9,159 nt of DNA from CBDVAK01 sp965371945 (GCA_965371945.1 CBDVAK010000134.1:1-9159), one strand, 5' to 3'; shown: positions 1 to 6,774, counted from the first letter of the stretch. Numbers and translations: made by a program. Notes: generated by a model not told the origin, from the sequence alone.

Positions 1-534
1 CGCGCCCGCCACCGCACGCAACTCGGAGAACAGATCGATCAGGAATGCGTCTGCTGCGAGCTCGACCCTGGTCTCGCGCCGCTCCACAAGCACCAGACGG
101 CCAGCCGCGGCGCCCCACTCGCAGGGACCACGCCACTCCAGCTCCTGCACCACCCGCATGCCGTGCGCGTCCCCTGCAGACGACGAGCCGGTCTCGCGGA
201 TGCTGCCAGGTGCTCGCCCCTGGAAGACCTCGTCGACGTAGAAGTTGTAGGTGTACGCCTCGCCCGCGCCACCGGCCGCGCGCCAGGTCACGCGGTCGGC
301 GCCGATCCACACACCGGTGTGATGCGGGTGGTCAGCTGGGTGCGCGGCGGTCACGCAGTGGCCCGCGGGCGTGAGCACCGGGTGCAGGCAGGGGCGGAAT
401 AGGCCTTGGGTGAACGCCAGCACCGGACCGCCTGCGTACGACAGCACCGCGCGCGTCGTCCGCGCCGACGCACCGGGCGGGAGCGCGAGTGGATCCCGGG
501 CAAGGGCAAAACGCCCGCGCGCCTCGACGCTCAC
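1..534 (-). CDS. DUF6807 / PmoA-like family protein (partial, C-terminus outside window)
   Basis: An open frame of 178 codons starts at GTG 534-532 and is still open at base 1, so only the N-terminal part is present. Residues 42-76 read as a block typical of DUF6807 (Pfam 'methane oxygenase PmoA'-like) proteins: FTQGLFRPCLHPV, then a TPAGHCVT stretch, then DHPHHTGVW (D68, H69, H71, H72). This is followed by YTYNFYVDEVFQG and an ELEW strand near 131-134. The family name is misleading: these are not methane monooxygenase subunits, and they usually sit near sugar or sugar-acid catabolic genes; the reaction is unknown. The GTG overlaps the tctA stop as GTGA, so translation is probably coupled. 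An alternative in-frame GTG lies at 552. The Shine-Dalgarno sequence is weak. Family assignment is from motif recognition, not a search. Confidence 0.82.
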   Translation of the reverse strand, partial: MSVEARGRFALARDPLALPPGASARTTRAVLSYAGGPVLAFTQGLFRPCLHPVLTPAGHCVTAAHPADHPHHTGVWIGADRVTWRAAGGAGEAYTYNFYVDEVFQGRAPGSIRETGSSSAGDAHGMRVVQELEWRGPCEWGAAAGRLVLVERRETRVELAADAFLIDLFSELRAVAGA

Positions 535-2111
535 CGGCGATCCCGATGGCACACCCGTGCCAGCAACGACGCACCGAGCCCGACCAGCGCCCCCCACGCA
601 CCGGTCACCAGGCGCCGCAGCGGGCCAAAGCTCATCACCAGGGTGAGCACGCACAGCGCCATCAGCACGACGCTGATCGGACGACCGAAGTAGAAGGTGA
701 AGTCGCCGTCGTTGATCACCCACGAGCGCCGGAAGCTTTTGTCGAAGATGCCGCCAAGCACGATCCCGAGCACCAGCGGCGCCATCGGATACTTCATCTG
801 CCGAAGCGCGAAGCCAAGAACCCCGAAGATCACCATCACCCACACGTCGAACATCCGCTGCTGGATCGCATAGCTGCCGATCACGCACAGCACGAACACC
901 ACCGGCATCAGGCGCTCGCGCCGAATCACCAGCACCTTGAGCAGCATCGGCGTGAGCAGGATCCCGAACACCACGATCGCGATCGCCGCAAACAGCACCA
1001 TCACCACGACTTCGTAGACGAAGGTCGGGAACTCGAACATGATCATCGGCCCCGGACGCACTCCGTGCAGCACCATCGCGGCGAGGAGCACCGCGGCCGG
1101 CGCCGAGCCCGGAATTCCGAGCGTGAGCACCGGGATGAGCGCGCCGGGCGCCGCCGAGCTGTTACCGGTCTCGGCCGCGATCAATCCTTCGACCGAGCCC
1201 TTGCCGAACTTCTCACGCTCCTTCGAGACGCGTCGCGCCGCTGCGTAGGAAACCCAGGCGCCGATGTCCTCGCCGACCCCGGGGATAACACCGATGAAGG
1301 TGCCAAGGACCCCGGAGCGGACAATCGTGCGTCGGTAACGCAGCACGTCGCGCCAATCGGGAATCACCTCGCGCAGCCGCGTCGATGCACGCACCACCAC
1401 GGCCCGGCGCGCATACATCACCGCGATCACCTCGGAGAACCCGAACGCACCGACCATCGCCGGGATCAGATTCACCCCGCCCTGCATCTCGGTGTAGCCG
1501 AACGTGAAGCGGTCGGTCATGTACAGCCCTTCCTGCCCGATCATCGCCACCGCGAGTCCAAGGAACCCCGCGATCCACCCCTTGAGGGGATCCTCGACCG
1601 CGGTGAGCTGTCCCGAGATCAGGATCCCGAACAGCGCCAGCCAGAAAAACTCATGGGTCTGGAACTGGAGAGCGTAGTCCGCGAGCACCGGCGCGATGGT
1701 GGCCAGAAAGAACATTCCGATGACGGTGCCGAGGAACGATCCGGTGGTGGCCACTCCCATCGCCGCTCCGGCTTTGCCGGCCTTGGCGAGCGGGTACCCG
1801 TCGAGGGTCGTCGCCGCGTTCGCCGGCGTGCCCGGAATATTGAGCAGGATGGCGCTACGGCTGCCCCCGTAGATGGCACCCACGTACAGACATATCAGGA
1901 TCAGCAACGCGGTGTCGTGCTCCATCCGATAGGTAAGCGTGGTGAGCAACGCGACGCCCATGGTCGCGGTAAGACCCGGCAACATCCCGATCGCCATTCC
2001 GAGCAGCGTTCCACCGGCGACGTAGAGCGCCATCTCCCAGGTCGAGAACAGGGTGATCGCCGCCGCGATATGCCCGAGCGTGGTCGCAAGATAGGCGGCG
2101 ATTTCGGTCAC
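531..2111 (-). CDS. tctA: Tripartite tricarboxylate transporter permease, TctA family
   Basis: This 526-residue integral inner-membrane protein is the large subunit of a TTT transporter, which moves a carboxylate delivered by the periplasmic TctC protein using the ion gradient. Family signatures are clear: GMLPGLTATMG at residues 42-52, then YGGSRSAILLNIPGTP followed by ANAATTLDGYP at about 81-107. A related second copy in the C-terminal half includes GVIPGVGEDIGAW, the FGKGSVEG stretch and ALIPVLTLGIPGSAPAAV. This matches the internal duplication known for TctA. Many hydrophobic segments fit about a dozen helices. Length is slightly above the usual 500. The start is GTG with no strong Shine-Dalgarno, 21 bases after tctB, and the next gene overlaps the stop. 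The substrate cannot be read from the sequence. Confidence 0.96.
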   Translation of the reverse strand: MTEIAAYLATTLGHIAAAITLFSTWEMALYVAGGTLLGMAIGMLPGLTATMGVALLTTLTYRMEHDTALLILICLYVGAIYGGSRSAILLNIPGTPANAATTLDGYPLAKAGKAGAAMGVATTGSFLGTVIGMFFLATIAPVLADYALQFQTHEFFWLALFGILISGQLTAVEDPLKGWIAGFLGLAVAMIGQEGLYMTDRFTFGYTEMQGGVNLIPAMVGAFGFSEVIAVMYARRAVVVRASTRLREVIPDWRDVLRYRRTIVRSGVLGTFIGVIPGVGEDIGAWVSYAAARRVSKEREKFGKGSVEGLIAAETGNSSAAPGALIPVLTLGIPGSAPAAVLLAAMVLHGVRPGPMIMFEFPTFVYEVVVMVLFAAIAIVVFGILLTPMLLKVLVIRRERLMPVVFVLCVIGSYAIQQRMFDVWVMVIFGVLGFALRQMKYPMAPLVLGIVLGGIFDKSFRRSWVINDGDFTFYFGRPISVVLMALCVLTLVMSFGPLRRLVTGAWGALVGLGASLLARVCHRDRR

Positions 2112-2132
2112 GAGAGCACTCGAGAATCCGCG

Positions 2133-2732
2133 TCAGGGCAACTTGACGTAGAATTGCTGCTCGAACAGATAGGTCACCGCCCAGGTCACCAGAGCCGCCT
2201 GGAGCAACGCCACGGTCAGCAGCCAGAGGTAGGGGGCCGCGCGCGGCGGCACGAATGCGAACACCGCCCCGACCGCGCGCGCGAGCACCGGGGCGCGGCG
2301 GTCGAAGAACGCACGGCTGCCGGCGGCGAGTTCTGGTGCGAAACGCCATTCGAAGGCGACCACGAATACCAGCAGGAACGCGAACGTCGCCTGATGGTAG
2401 GCCACCTTCCAAGCTCCGATCTCGGCACCGAGCAGACCCACCGCGTAAAACGAGCACAGCGCCGCGACCGCCAAGCAACGCCGCGCTCCGACGCGCACTG
2501 CCGCCGGAATCGGCGCCGTCACCCGCAGCCGGTAGCCACCGCGCGCGATCGCGCGGCCGACCAGCGCCATCGCCAGCAGTGCGATCGCACTGCCCACCAT
2601 GATCGGCACCCGGCCGGGCTCGCCGCCGACCTCGATAAAGCCGCCGGCGCCCGGCAGACGCAGCCCCTCGAAGATCATGTAGACCCCGAGCGCGAGCAGG
2701 ATCAGTCCGGTCACGAAGTCAGCCTTGGCCAT
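2133..2732 (-). CDS. tctB: Tripartite tricarboxylate transporter small membrane subunit, TctB family
   Basis: This 199-residue membrane protein lies between the binding protein and large permease genes, the normal position of tctB. The N-terminus (MAKADFVTGLILLALGVYM) is typical of TctB. Hydrophobic segments lie at about residues 5-22, 43-61, 85-103, 113-128 and 167-190. Most TctB proteins are nearer 150 residues with four helices. The extra length here is a charged and Ala-rich stretch at about 129-165, between the last two segments. The ATG at 2732 has only AAGG close upstream as a ribosome site. It starts 37 bases after the tctC stop, behind a perfect hairpin. TctB sequences diverge strongly, so the call rests on context, topology and N-terminal similarity. 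Confidence 0.86.
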   Translation of the reverse strand: MAKADFVTGLILLALGVYMIFEGLRLPGAGGFIEVGGEPGRVPIMVGSAIALLAMALVGRAIARGGYRLRVTAPIPAAVRVGARRCLAVAALCSFYAVGLLGAEIGAWKVAYHQATFAFLLVFVVAFEWRFAPELAAGSRAFFDRRAPVLARAVGAVFAFVPPRAAPYLWLLTVALLQAALVTWAVTYLFEQQFYVKLP

Positions 2733-2748
2733 CGCCTTCGCAGCCGGT

Positions 2749-2770
2749 ACCGAACGGAGACCCGTTCGGT
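2749..2770 (-). promoter_or_regulatory. Intercistronic hairpin between tctC and tctB
   Basis: CCGAACGG (2750-2757) and CCGTTCGG (2762-2769) form a perfect 8-bp stem around a 4-base AGAC loop. A further A-T pair uses 2749 and 2770, the first base of the tctC stop complement. No T-run follows in the direction of transcription, so this is not a canonical intrinsic terminator. In binding-protein transport operons, such hairpins protect the upstream mRNA from 3' exonucleases and raise receptor output over permease. That role is inferred. Confidence 0.7.
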
Positions 2771-3765
2771 CAGGGCCGCGGAATACCGACCTCGTCCGGG
2801 CTCACCTTCGACTTGCCACCGTCGTGGATCTGCCAGGCGTTGATCTGCGTGGTCGGAAACGCATAATCATAGGCAGCATCCCCCATCAGCACGTTCACCG
2901 TAAGCCCCTTCGATTGCGCATACTCGGCGAGCCGCTCGGAGTTTCTGATCTTGGTATCCCAGATCGCGCTCATGGTCTCGACAACCTCTGGCGGAATCCC
3001 CTTCGGCGCCCAGATACCGAAGTTCACCGGGCCGACTTTCACCGGCACCCACTGGGTGATCGACGGCACCGTCCCGACATCCGGGATTGCCACCGCCTGG
3101 GGCGTGAAGGCCGCGAGTGGATTGAGACGCTTCGCGCGCAGCATCTCGTATTGTTCCGACACCAGCTGGGTGGTGATTTCGGTCTCGTGAGCAACGGTGG
3201 ACAGCACCGCCGGGTTGCCACCGTCGTAGGTCACCATCTTGTAGTCACCGCCGACGGCTGCCTTGATCGCCTCGGCGGAAGCGCCGCTGGCGGAGTTGAT
3301 GCCACCGGTCGCAATCGTCACCGAGCCGGGGTCGGACTTCATGGCGGCAACAACGTCGTCGACCGACTGGAACTTCGAGTCAGGGTTCACCGACAGCACA
3401 GTGTAGTTCACCAGTCCCAGGAACAGGTTCCAGTCCTGCAGGCGGGTGTCGATCGCGCCGGTCACGACATAGGTGCCAAGGTCCTTGGCGGCGCCCGCAG
3501 TCCAGGTGTAACCATCTTTGTCGGCTTCCAGGGCCGCCTTCGTGCCCACCGCGCCGGCACCACCGGTCTGGTTGACGACCACGACCTTCTGGCCGAGGGC
3601 ATCCTCGAGGTCACCGGCGACGACGCGTACGAATTGATCGGTCGACCCGCCGGCACTCCAGGGCACGATGATGCGGATAGGCTTGGTGGGTTTCCATTCA
3701 GCACTCGCTTGTGCCGGTGCGCCGATGCACAGCACGACCACGAGCGCGGTAATAAATCTGGACAT
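2770..3765 (-). CDS. tctC: Tripartite tricarboxylate transporter substrate-binding protein, TctC/Bug family
   Basis: This is a 331-residue periplasmic solute receptor. Residues 1-22 form a Sec signal peptide (MSRFITALVVVLCIGAPAQA, then SA) with cleavage likely before EWKPTKPI. The mature protein begins with the TctC/Bug hallmark KPIRIIVPWSAGGSTDQ (about 28-44), followed by LGQKVVVVNQTGGAGAVGTKAAL (about 57-79), the regions that contact the carboxylate in this family. The ligand is unknown. The frame extends upstream to 3891, but ATG 3765 is chosen because GGAGGAGAG lies 5 bases upstream and the signal peptide starts there; the proposed promoter also lies inside the longer frame. It is the first gene of the leftward operon tctC-tctB-tctA-DUF6807 and faces the LacI-type regulator. 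Confidence 0.95.
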   Translation of the reverse strand: MSRFITALVVVLCIGAPAQASAEWKPTKPIRIIVPWSAGGSTDQFVRVVAGDLEDALGQKVVVVNQTGGAGAVGTKAALEADKDGYTWTAGAAKDLGTYVVTGAIDTRLQDWNLFLGLVNYTVLSVNPDSKFQSVDDVVAAMKSDPGSVTIATGGINSASGASAEAIKAAVGGDYKMVTYDGGNPAVLSTVAHETEITTQLVSEQYEMLRAKRLNPLAAFTPQAVAIPDVGTVPSITQWVPVKVGPVNFGIWAPKGIPPEVVETMSAIWDTKIRNSERLAEYAQSKGLTVNVLMGDAAYDYAFPTTQINAWQIHDGGKSKVSPDEVGIPRP

Positions 3766-3861
3766 GAGTTCTCTCCTCCGGTTCGTTGGCTGGCCGGACA
3801 CGCTTAGCCCGCATTTCTCACCAGATGTCCGTGGCATCGATTTCGGCGGCCCGACCGCGCG

Positions 3862-3891
3862 ACGATATAGTGAGAACGTGTGCATTGTCAA
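3862..3891 (-). promoter_or_regulatory. Putative sigma70-type promoter of the tctC operon
   Basis: On the minus strand a perfect -35 hexamer TTGACA occupies 3891-3886. The -10 is either TATATC (3869-3864, spacer 16) or TATCGT (3867-3862, spacer 18); each matches the consensus at 4 of 6 positions. Transcription would start near 3855, leaving a leader of about 90 bases before the tctC ATG. A LacI-type operator candidate fills the spacer. Confidence 0.6.
3871..3884 (+). promoter_or_regulatory. Candidate LacI-family operator O1 in the tctC promoter
   Basis: TGAGAACGTGTGCA has the TGnnnnCGnnnnCA form of LacI/GalR-family operators, with central ACGT and outer TG/CA. It lies between the -35 and -10 elements of the tctC promoter, a position suited to repression by steric block. 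It shares 10 of 14 bases (TGAnnACGnnTGCA) with the site at 3993-4006 in the same intergenic gap. The regulator gene next door encodes a LacI-type protein. Binding is inferred. Confidence 0.5.
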
Positions 3892-3952
3892 TCGAGTTCA
3901 TCGCATCAGAACACCTTGAGCGAGAGCCACGAAATCCCGTCTATTCATTTAT

Positions 3953-3967
3953 TGTCACCATGTTACA
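3953..3967 (+). promoter_or_regulatory. Imperfect dyad in the tctC-regulator intergenic gap
   Basis: TGTCACCATGTTACA is an imperfect inverted repeat centred at 3960, of the form TGTnAC-nnn-GTnACA, with one mismatched pair inside each arm. It lies about 60 bases upstream of the tctC -35, where an activator site could be. It does not have the CG centre expected for LacI-family proteins, so a second regulator would be needed. Weak evidence. Confidence 0.2.
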
Positions 3968-3992
3968 GAGGGGCTCAGGATAGTCGACCTAG

Positions 3993-4006
3993 TGATCACG
4001 GTTGCA
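3993..4006 (+). promoter_or_regulatory. Candidate LacI-family operator O2 ahead of the regulator gene
   Basis: TGATCACGGTTGCA also has the TGnnnnCGnnnnCA form and matches O1 (3871-3884) at 10 of 14 positions in the same orientation. Its outer half contains the perfect palindrome GTGATCAC (3992-3999). It ends 36 bases before the regulator ATG and 23 bases before the TATCAT -10 candidate, so it borders the expected -35 region. That position would permit autoregulation. The start-to-start distance from O1 is 122 bases. Confidence 0.45.
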
Positions 4007-4029
4007 TGATCCGGCCTTCGGTTCTGCGC

Positions 4030-4035
4030 TATCAT
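4030..4035 (+). promoter_or_regulatory. Putative -10 element of the regulator gene
   Basis: TATCAT matches the TATAAT consensus at 5 of 6 positions. No good -35 exists at 16-18 bases: TGATCC at 4007-4012 is the 17-base option, and TTGCAT at 4002-4007 is 22 bases away. If this -10 is used, the start site would fall at about 4042-4043, on or next to the ATG. Confidence 0.35.
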
Positions 4036-4042
4036 CTATCCG

Positions 4043-5134
4043 ATGCCTGGACCTGTGACCATCAAGCACATCGCCGCGCAGCTCGGGATTTCGCACTCGA
4101 CGGTTTCGCGGGCTCTTGCGGACCACCCTCGCACCAGCGCTGCCACCAAGGCGCGGGTGCGGGCGGCGGCGCGCAATCTCGGCTACGTCGCCCATTCGGC
4201 CGCGCGCACGATGCGCGGGCGGCGCAGCGCGCTCGCCGGGCTGCTGCTGCCTGACATCCGCAACGATTTCTACGCGATCGTCGCCAAGGCGATGGCGGAG
4301 ACCTGCAACCGCGCCGGCCTGCAGCTGGTACTTGCGATCACCGAGGACGACCCCGACACCGAGAACCGGCAAGTGCGTGAACTCTCCGAGGCGCGCGCGG
4401 CCGGGATCGTCCTGGTGCCGAGCCCGGCGCCTACCCGCGAAACGCGCACCCTGCTGCGCCGCGCGCCGCTGGTGCAGTTGGTCCGTCGGTGCCCGGGACT
4501 CGACTCGGACTGGATGGGGATCGATGATCAGGCGGCGATCGGCAGCGCGGTGCGCCACCTGCTGTCACTGGGCCATGTGCGCATGGGCTACGTCGGTGGG
4601 TTCAAGTCACTCAGCACTGGCAGCAGCAGGCTGCGCGCGTACCGTGCCACACTCGCCGACGCGGGTGTCGAATGCGACGAGTCGCTGGTACGGACCGGAC
4701 CACCACGGGCAGGTTTCGGGCGTGAGGCGGCGCGCGCGCTGCTCGCCGTGCCGAAACCACCGACCGCGATCGTCACCGGCGGCTTGCGGATCGCGATCGG
4801 TGTCCTGCAGGCGGTACGCGACGCCGACGTCCGCGTCCCGGAGGAACTCTCGCTGGTCGGCTTCGGCGACGGCACCCCATTTCAGTGGTGGGGCAAGGGG
4901 ATGACGACGATCCAGCTGCCGGCGCGCGACCTGGCGACAGCCGCCGCGGATCTGCTGGTGCGTCGGGTGCGCGAGGAGCGCAAGGGCGACCAGCCGCGAA
5001 CCGACGGTGCCGTGGTGCTCTACCAGTCGAAGCTGATCGTCCGTGGAAGCACGGCGGCGCCCGCGGGACCGTCGGCTCATCGGGGGGAAAGCGGCATCGC
5101 AACGATCGGACGCAGCACACCGCACATGCCATAG
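4043..5134 (+). CDS. LacI/GalR-family transcriptional regulator
   Basis: This is a 363-residue protein with the full LacI-family plan. The N-terminal helix-turn-helix spans about residues 5-24 (VTIKHIAAQLGISHSTVSRA), followed by RVRAAARNLGY and the hinge-helix region AARTMRGRRS near 52-61. The periplasmic-binding-protein-like effector domain begins around ALAGLLLPDIRNDFY and ends with GFGDGTPFQWW and MTTIQLPARDLATAAADLL, both recognisable family signatures. About 20 residues beyond the usual C-terminus are low-complexity and overlap the end of the convergent cupin gene. It is divergent from tctC and the gap holds two matching operator-like sites, so it probably represses the tct operon and itself until a pathway metabolite binds. 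No ribosome site is visible at ATG 4043; GTG 4055 (before TIKHIA) is an alternative start. Confidence 0.96.
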   Translation: MPGPVTIKHIAAQLGISHSTVSRALADHPRTSAATKARVRAAARNLGYVAHSAARTMRGRRSALAGLLLPDIRNDFYAIVAKAMAETCNRAGLQLVLAITEDDPDTENRQVRELSEARAAGIVLVPSPAPTRETRTLLRRAPLVQLVRRCPGLDSDWMGIDDQAAIGSAVRHLLSLGHVRMGYVGGFKSLSTGSSRLRAYRATLADAGVECDESLVRTGPPRAGFGREAARALLAVPKPPTAIVTGGLRIAIGVLQAVRDADVRVPEELSLVGFGDGTPFQWWGKGMTTIQLPARDLATAAADLLVRRVREERKGDQPRTDGAVVLYQSKLIVRGSTAAPAGPSAHRGESGIATIGRSTPHMP

Positions 5135-5790
5135 GTGACCGGAGACTGGCCGGCTGTCCACGCTCGCACCACACCGGCCTCGGCAACGGCGCCCGCAAGC
5201 CGCTCGAATGCGTGCTCGGCGACCTGCGCCGGCCCAGCCTGGATCGCGGCGGCCATCGTTTCGCGCGAGGCCGCGATGATGGCGCGATGGACAGCGATGA
5301 AACGATCGAGCTCGACGCGCCACGCTCCGCGATCACTCTGATATAGATCGAGCAACCGTGTGTACGCCCGTGCCGAGGCGTCGCGCCGCTCCAGTGCTCC
5401 GTCGAGTCCGCGCGCGGAGAGCGCGCGCAACTTCTGGTAGCGCTCGGGATCGGCGTCGACCTCCGCGCCAAAGTAGATCCGCGCGTCCCCGCGCTCTGCG
5501 AGACCGCCATTGCCCATGATCGCGAGAACCTCCAACCCATCGGTGCTGACCGATCGGTGCAGGATACCGGCGGCAAACTGCACGAACGTGCCGGAGCTAA
5601 TCGGGACGCGGCGAAACCCCTCGACGGGGTGATGGAGCTCGACCGCGCCCTCGCCGGCAAGCCCGAAGTAAGCCTCATCGGTGAGCGCGTGCACGTGGGC
5701 GCACCCCGCGGTTACCCCGTCCGGGCCGGGACGTTGGTCATAGACCTTCAGCAGCGTGAGTCCGATACCGCCGATCGGCGCTTCGTCCAT
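5077..5790 (-). CDS. Cupin-domain protein with a helical C-terminal extension
   Basis: A 237-residue, apparently cytoplasmic protein. The N-terminal 110 residues show a cupin fold: motif 1 as H32-V-H34-ALTD-E39 followed by GEG, and motif 2 as PISSGTFVQF then AGILH with H78. These are the usual 3-His/1-Glu metal ligands, all present. The C-terminal half (about 110-237) is Arg/Ala/Glu-rich and predicted helical, which is more than a minimal single-domain cupin. The catalysed reaction is unknown; sugar or sugar-acid binding or isomerisation would fit the neighbours but is speculation. Start ATG 5790 is chosen over the longer frame to 5835 because GGGAGGA lies about 8 bases upstream. The 3' end overlaps that of the convergent LacI-type gene by 58 bases. 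Confidence 0.85.
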   Translation of the reverse strand: MDEAPIGGIGLTLLKVYDQRPGPDGVTAGCAHVHALTDEAYFGLAGEGAVELHHPVEGFRRVPISSGTFVQFAAGILHRSVSTDGLEVLAIMGNGGLAERGDARIYFGAEVDADPERYQKLRALSARGLDGALERRDASARAYTRLLDLYQSDRGAWRVELDRFIAVHRAIIAASRETMAAAIQAGPAQVAEHAFERLAGAVAEAGVVRAWTAGQSPVTYGMCGVLRPIVAMPLSPR

Positions 5791-5804
5791 CCGTCGATCC
5801 TCCC

Positions 5805-5843
5805 TACAGGCACCCTCTGTGACAGACGCCGGCAACGCCTGTA
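5805..5843 (-). repeat. Inverted repeat between the TAXI gene and the cupin gene
   Basis: TACAGGC (5805-5811) and GCCTGTA (5837-5843) are perfect 7-bp inverted arms around 25 bases. Inside the loop TCTGTGACAGA (5816-5826) is itself a perfect 5+1+5 palindrome. The structure ends immediately upstream of the cupin GGGAGGA ribosome site. No T-run follows, so termination is doubtful; an operator or a leader structure affecting cupin translation is equally possible. Confidence 0.4.
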
Positions 5844-5856
5844 CTCATCCTTCGCT

Positions 5857-6774
5857 CTACTCTTGGAAGGGCCGGGACTCGCCGTAGGCCACCGCCTGGA
5901 TGTCCTTGGACGCCATCAGCAACAGCATGGAAACCGCGGAAACGGCCTGTGGGTTGGCAATGGCGTAATCCTGCTTGAGAACCAGCACCGCGCTGATTGC
6001 CAGCATTTCGGGATCCCCCAGTGTGCTGAGATTGGGATAGGTCTCGTCGTCGAATGTGACCAGCGTGTAGATTTGCTTGCCGTCCACCTCATAGTCCTCG
6101 AGATCGTCGTTGTCGACTTCGGCAAAATAGAGCTGATCGGCGGTCTGTTCATTGTCGTTGAGAGTTCGCATCAGATCCGACTGTGGCGCTATGACGTCAA
6201 GCATGCAATCCGCCTGACCGTTGATCACAGCAATGGCGCCTTCGAATCCGTTGGCGGGGAAGATTTTCATATCACCATAGTCGCCGGGTTCGAGACGTTG
6301 CAGATTGAGCAGGGTTGCCAGCGAGCCACTGCCCATGTTCCCAGCCGCCACCGTGCCGTAATCCACGTCATCCAGATCATCGATACCACTGCCCCGCCGG
6401 CAAACCAGCAGTGTCAGCTCTTTGTACAGTTCGCCCATCACTCTGAACTTGCTTGCCGCATCCGGGTTGATCTGCCGGGTGTAAAAGTCGATCGCATCTC
6501 CCTGGGCAATGAAGCCGTCACACTCACCGGCCAGTGCTCGGTTCATATTGTCGATGGAGCCGCCCGAGGGGATGACTTCGACTCTGAGTCCGCCGGCCGT
6601 GAGCTGGGGTGCAATGTCCGCAATCTGTTGCCCGACTTTGATGTATGTTTTCCCGGGGCTGCCCGTGCAGAGCCGCAACACTGTCTCGGCCTGTGCCGGA
6701 CCGAACAGACCGAGTGTCAACAGAATCAAGATCCAGATCTGGTGAATTGCCGCGTGGCGTTGAATTGCGTGCAT
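5857..6774 (-). CDS. TAXI-family TRAP-type solute-binding protein (orphan)
   Basis: A 305-residue secreted protein. Residues 1-29 form a signal peptide with cleavage likely after GLFGPAQA. The mature start (VLRLCTGSPGKTYIKVGQQIAD) resembles the TAXI-family opening TGGxGGTYYPVG, and GLRVEVIPSGGSIDNMNRALAGECDGF (about 62-88) matches the TAXI pattern in which a V..SGGS.EN...L..GE.D block follows. TAXI proteins usually deliver organic acids or amino acids to a TRAP permease, but none is present within the window. The frame extends to 6846, yet ATG 6774 has GGAGGAACG directly upstream and begins the signal peptide. There is no lipobox. It may belong to a distant transporter or serve as a sensor. 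It lies 198 bases downstream of the cyclic-nucleotide-binding gene. Confidence 0.83.
   Translation of the reverse strand: MHAIQRHAAIHQIWILILLTLGLFGPAQAETVLRLCTGSPGKTYIKVGQQIADIAPQLTAGGLRVEVIPSGGSIDNMNRALAGECDGFIAQGDAIDFYTRQINPDAASKFRVMGELYKELTLLVCRRGSGIDDLDDVDYGTVAAGNMGSGSLATLLNLQRLEPGDYGDMKIFPANGFEGAIAVINGQADCMLDVIAPQSDLMRTLNDNEQTADQLYFAEVDNDDLEDYEVDGKQIYTLVTFDDETYPNLSTLGDPEMLAISAVLVLKQDYAIANPQAVSAVSMLLLMASKDIQAVAYGESRPFQE

Noticed and set aside
332..601. Leftward open frame overlapping the tctA end
   Set aside because: It is a different frame from the DUF6807 gene, which covers the same bases and carries the family motif DHPHHTGVW.
489..2843. 784-codon rightward open frame
   Set aside because: It lies antisense to tctA and tctB. 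Its translation is a His/Arg/Glu/Asp-rich low-complexity string with no domain, as expected opposite GC-rich codons with strong third-position bias.
2725..3807. 360-codon rightward open frame
   Set aside because: It is antisense to tctC, which has a signal peptide, family motifs and a strong ribosome site; the antisense product has no recognisable features.
3766..3891. N-terminal extension of tctC to ATG 3891
   Set aside because: It would put 42 extra residues before a clear signal peptide and skip the GGAGGAGAG site; the proposed promoter also lies within it.
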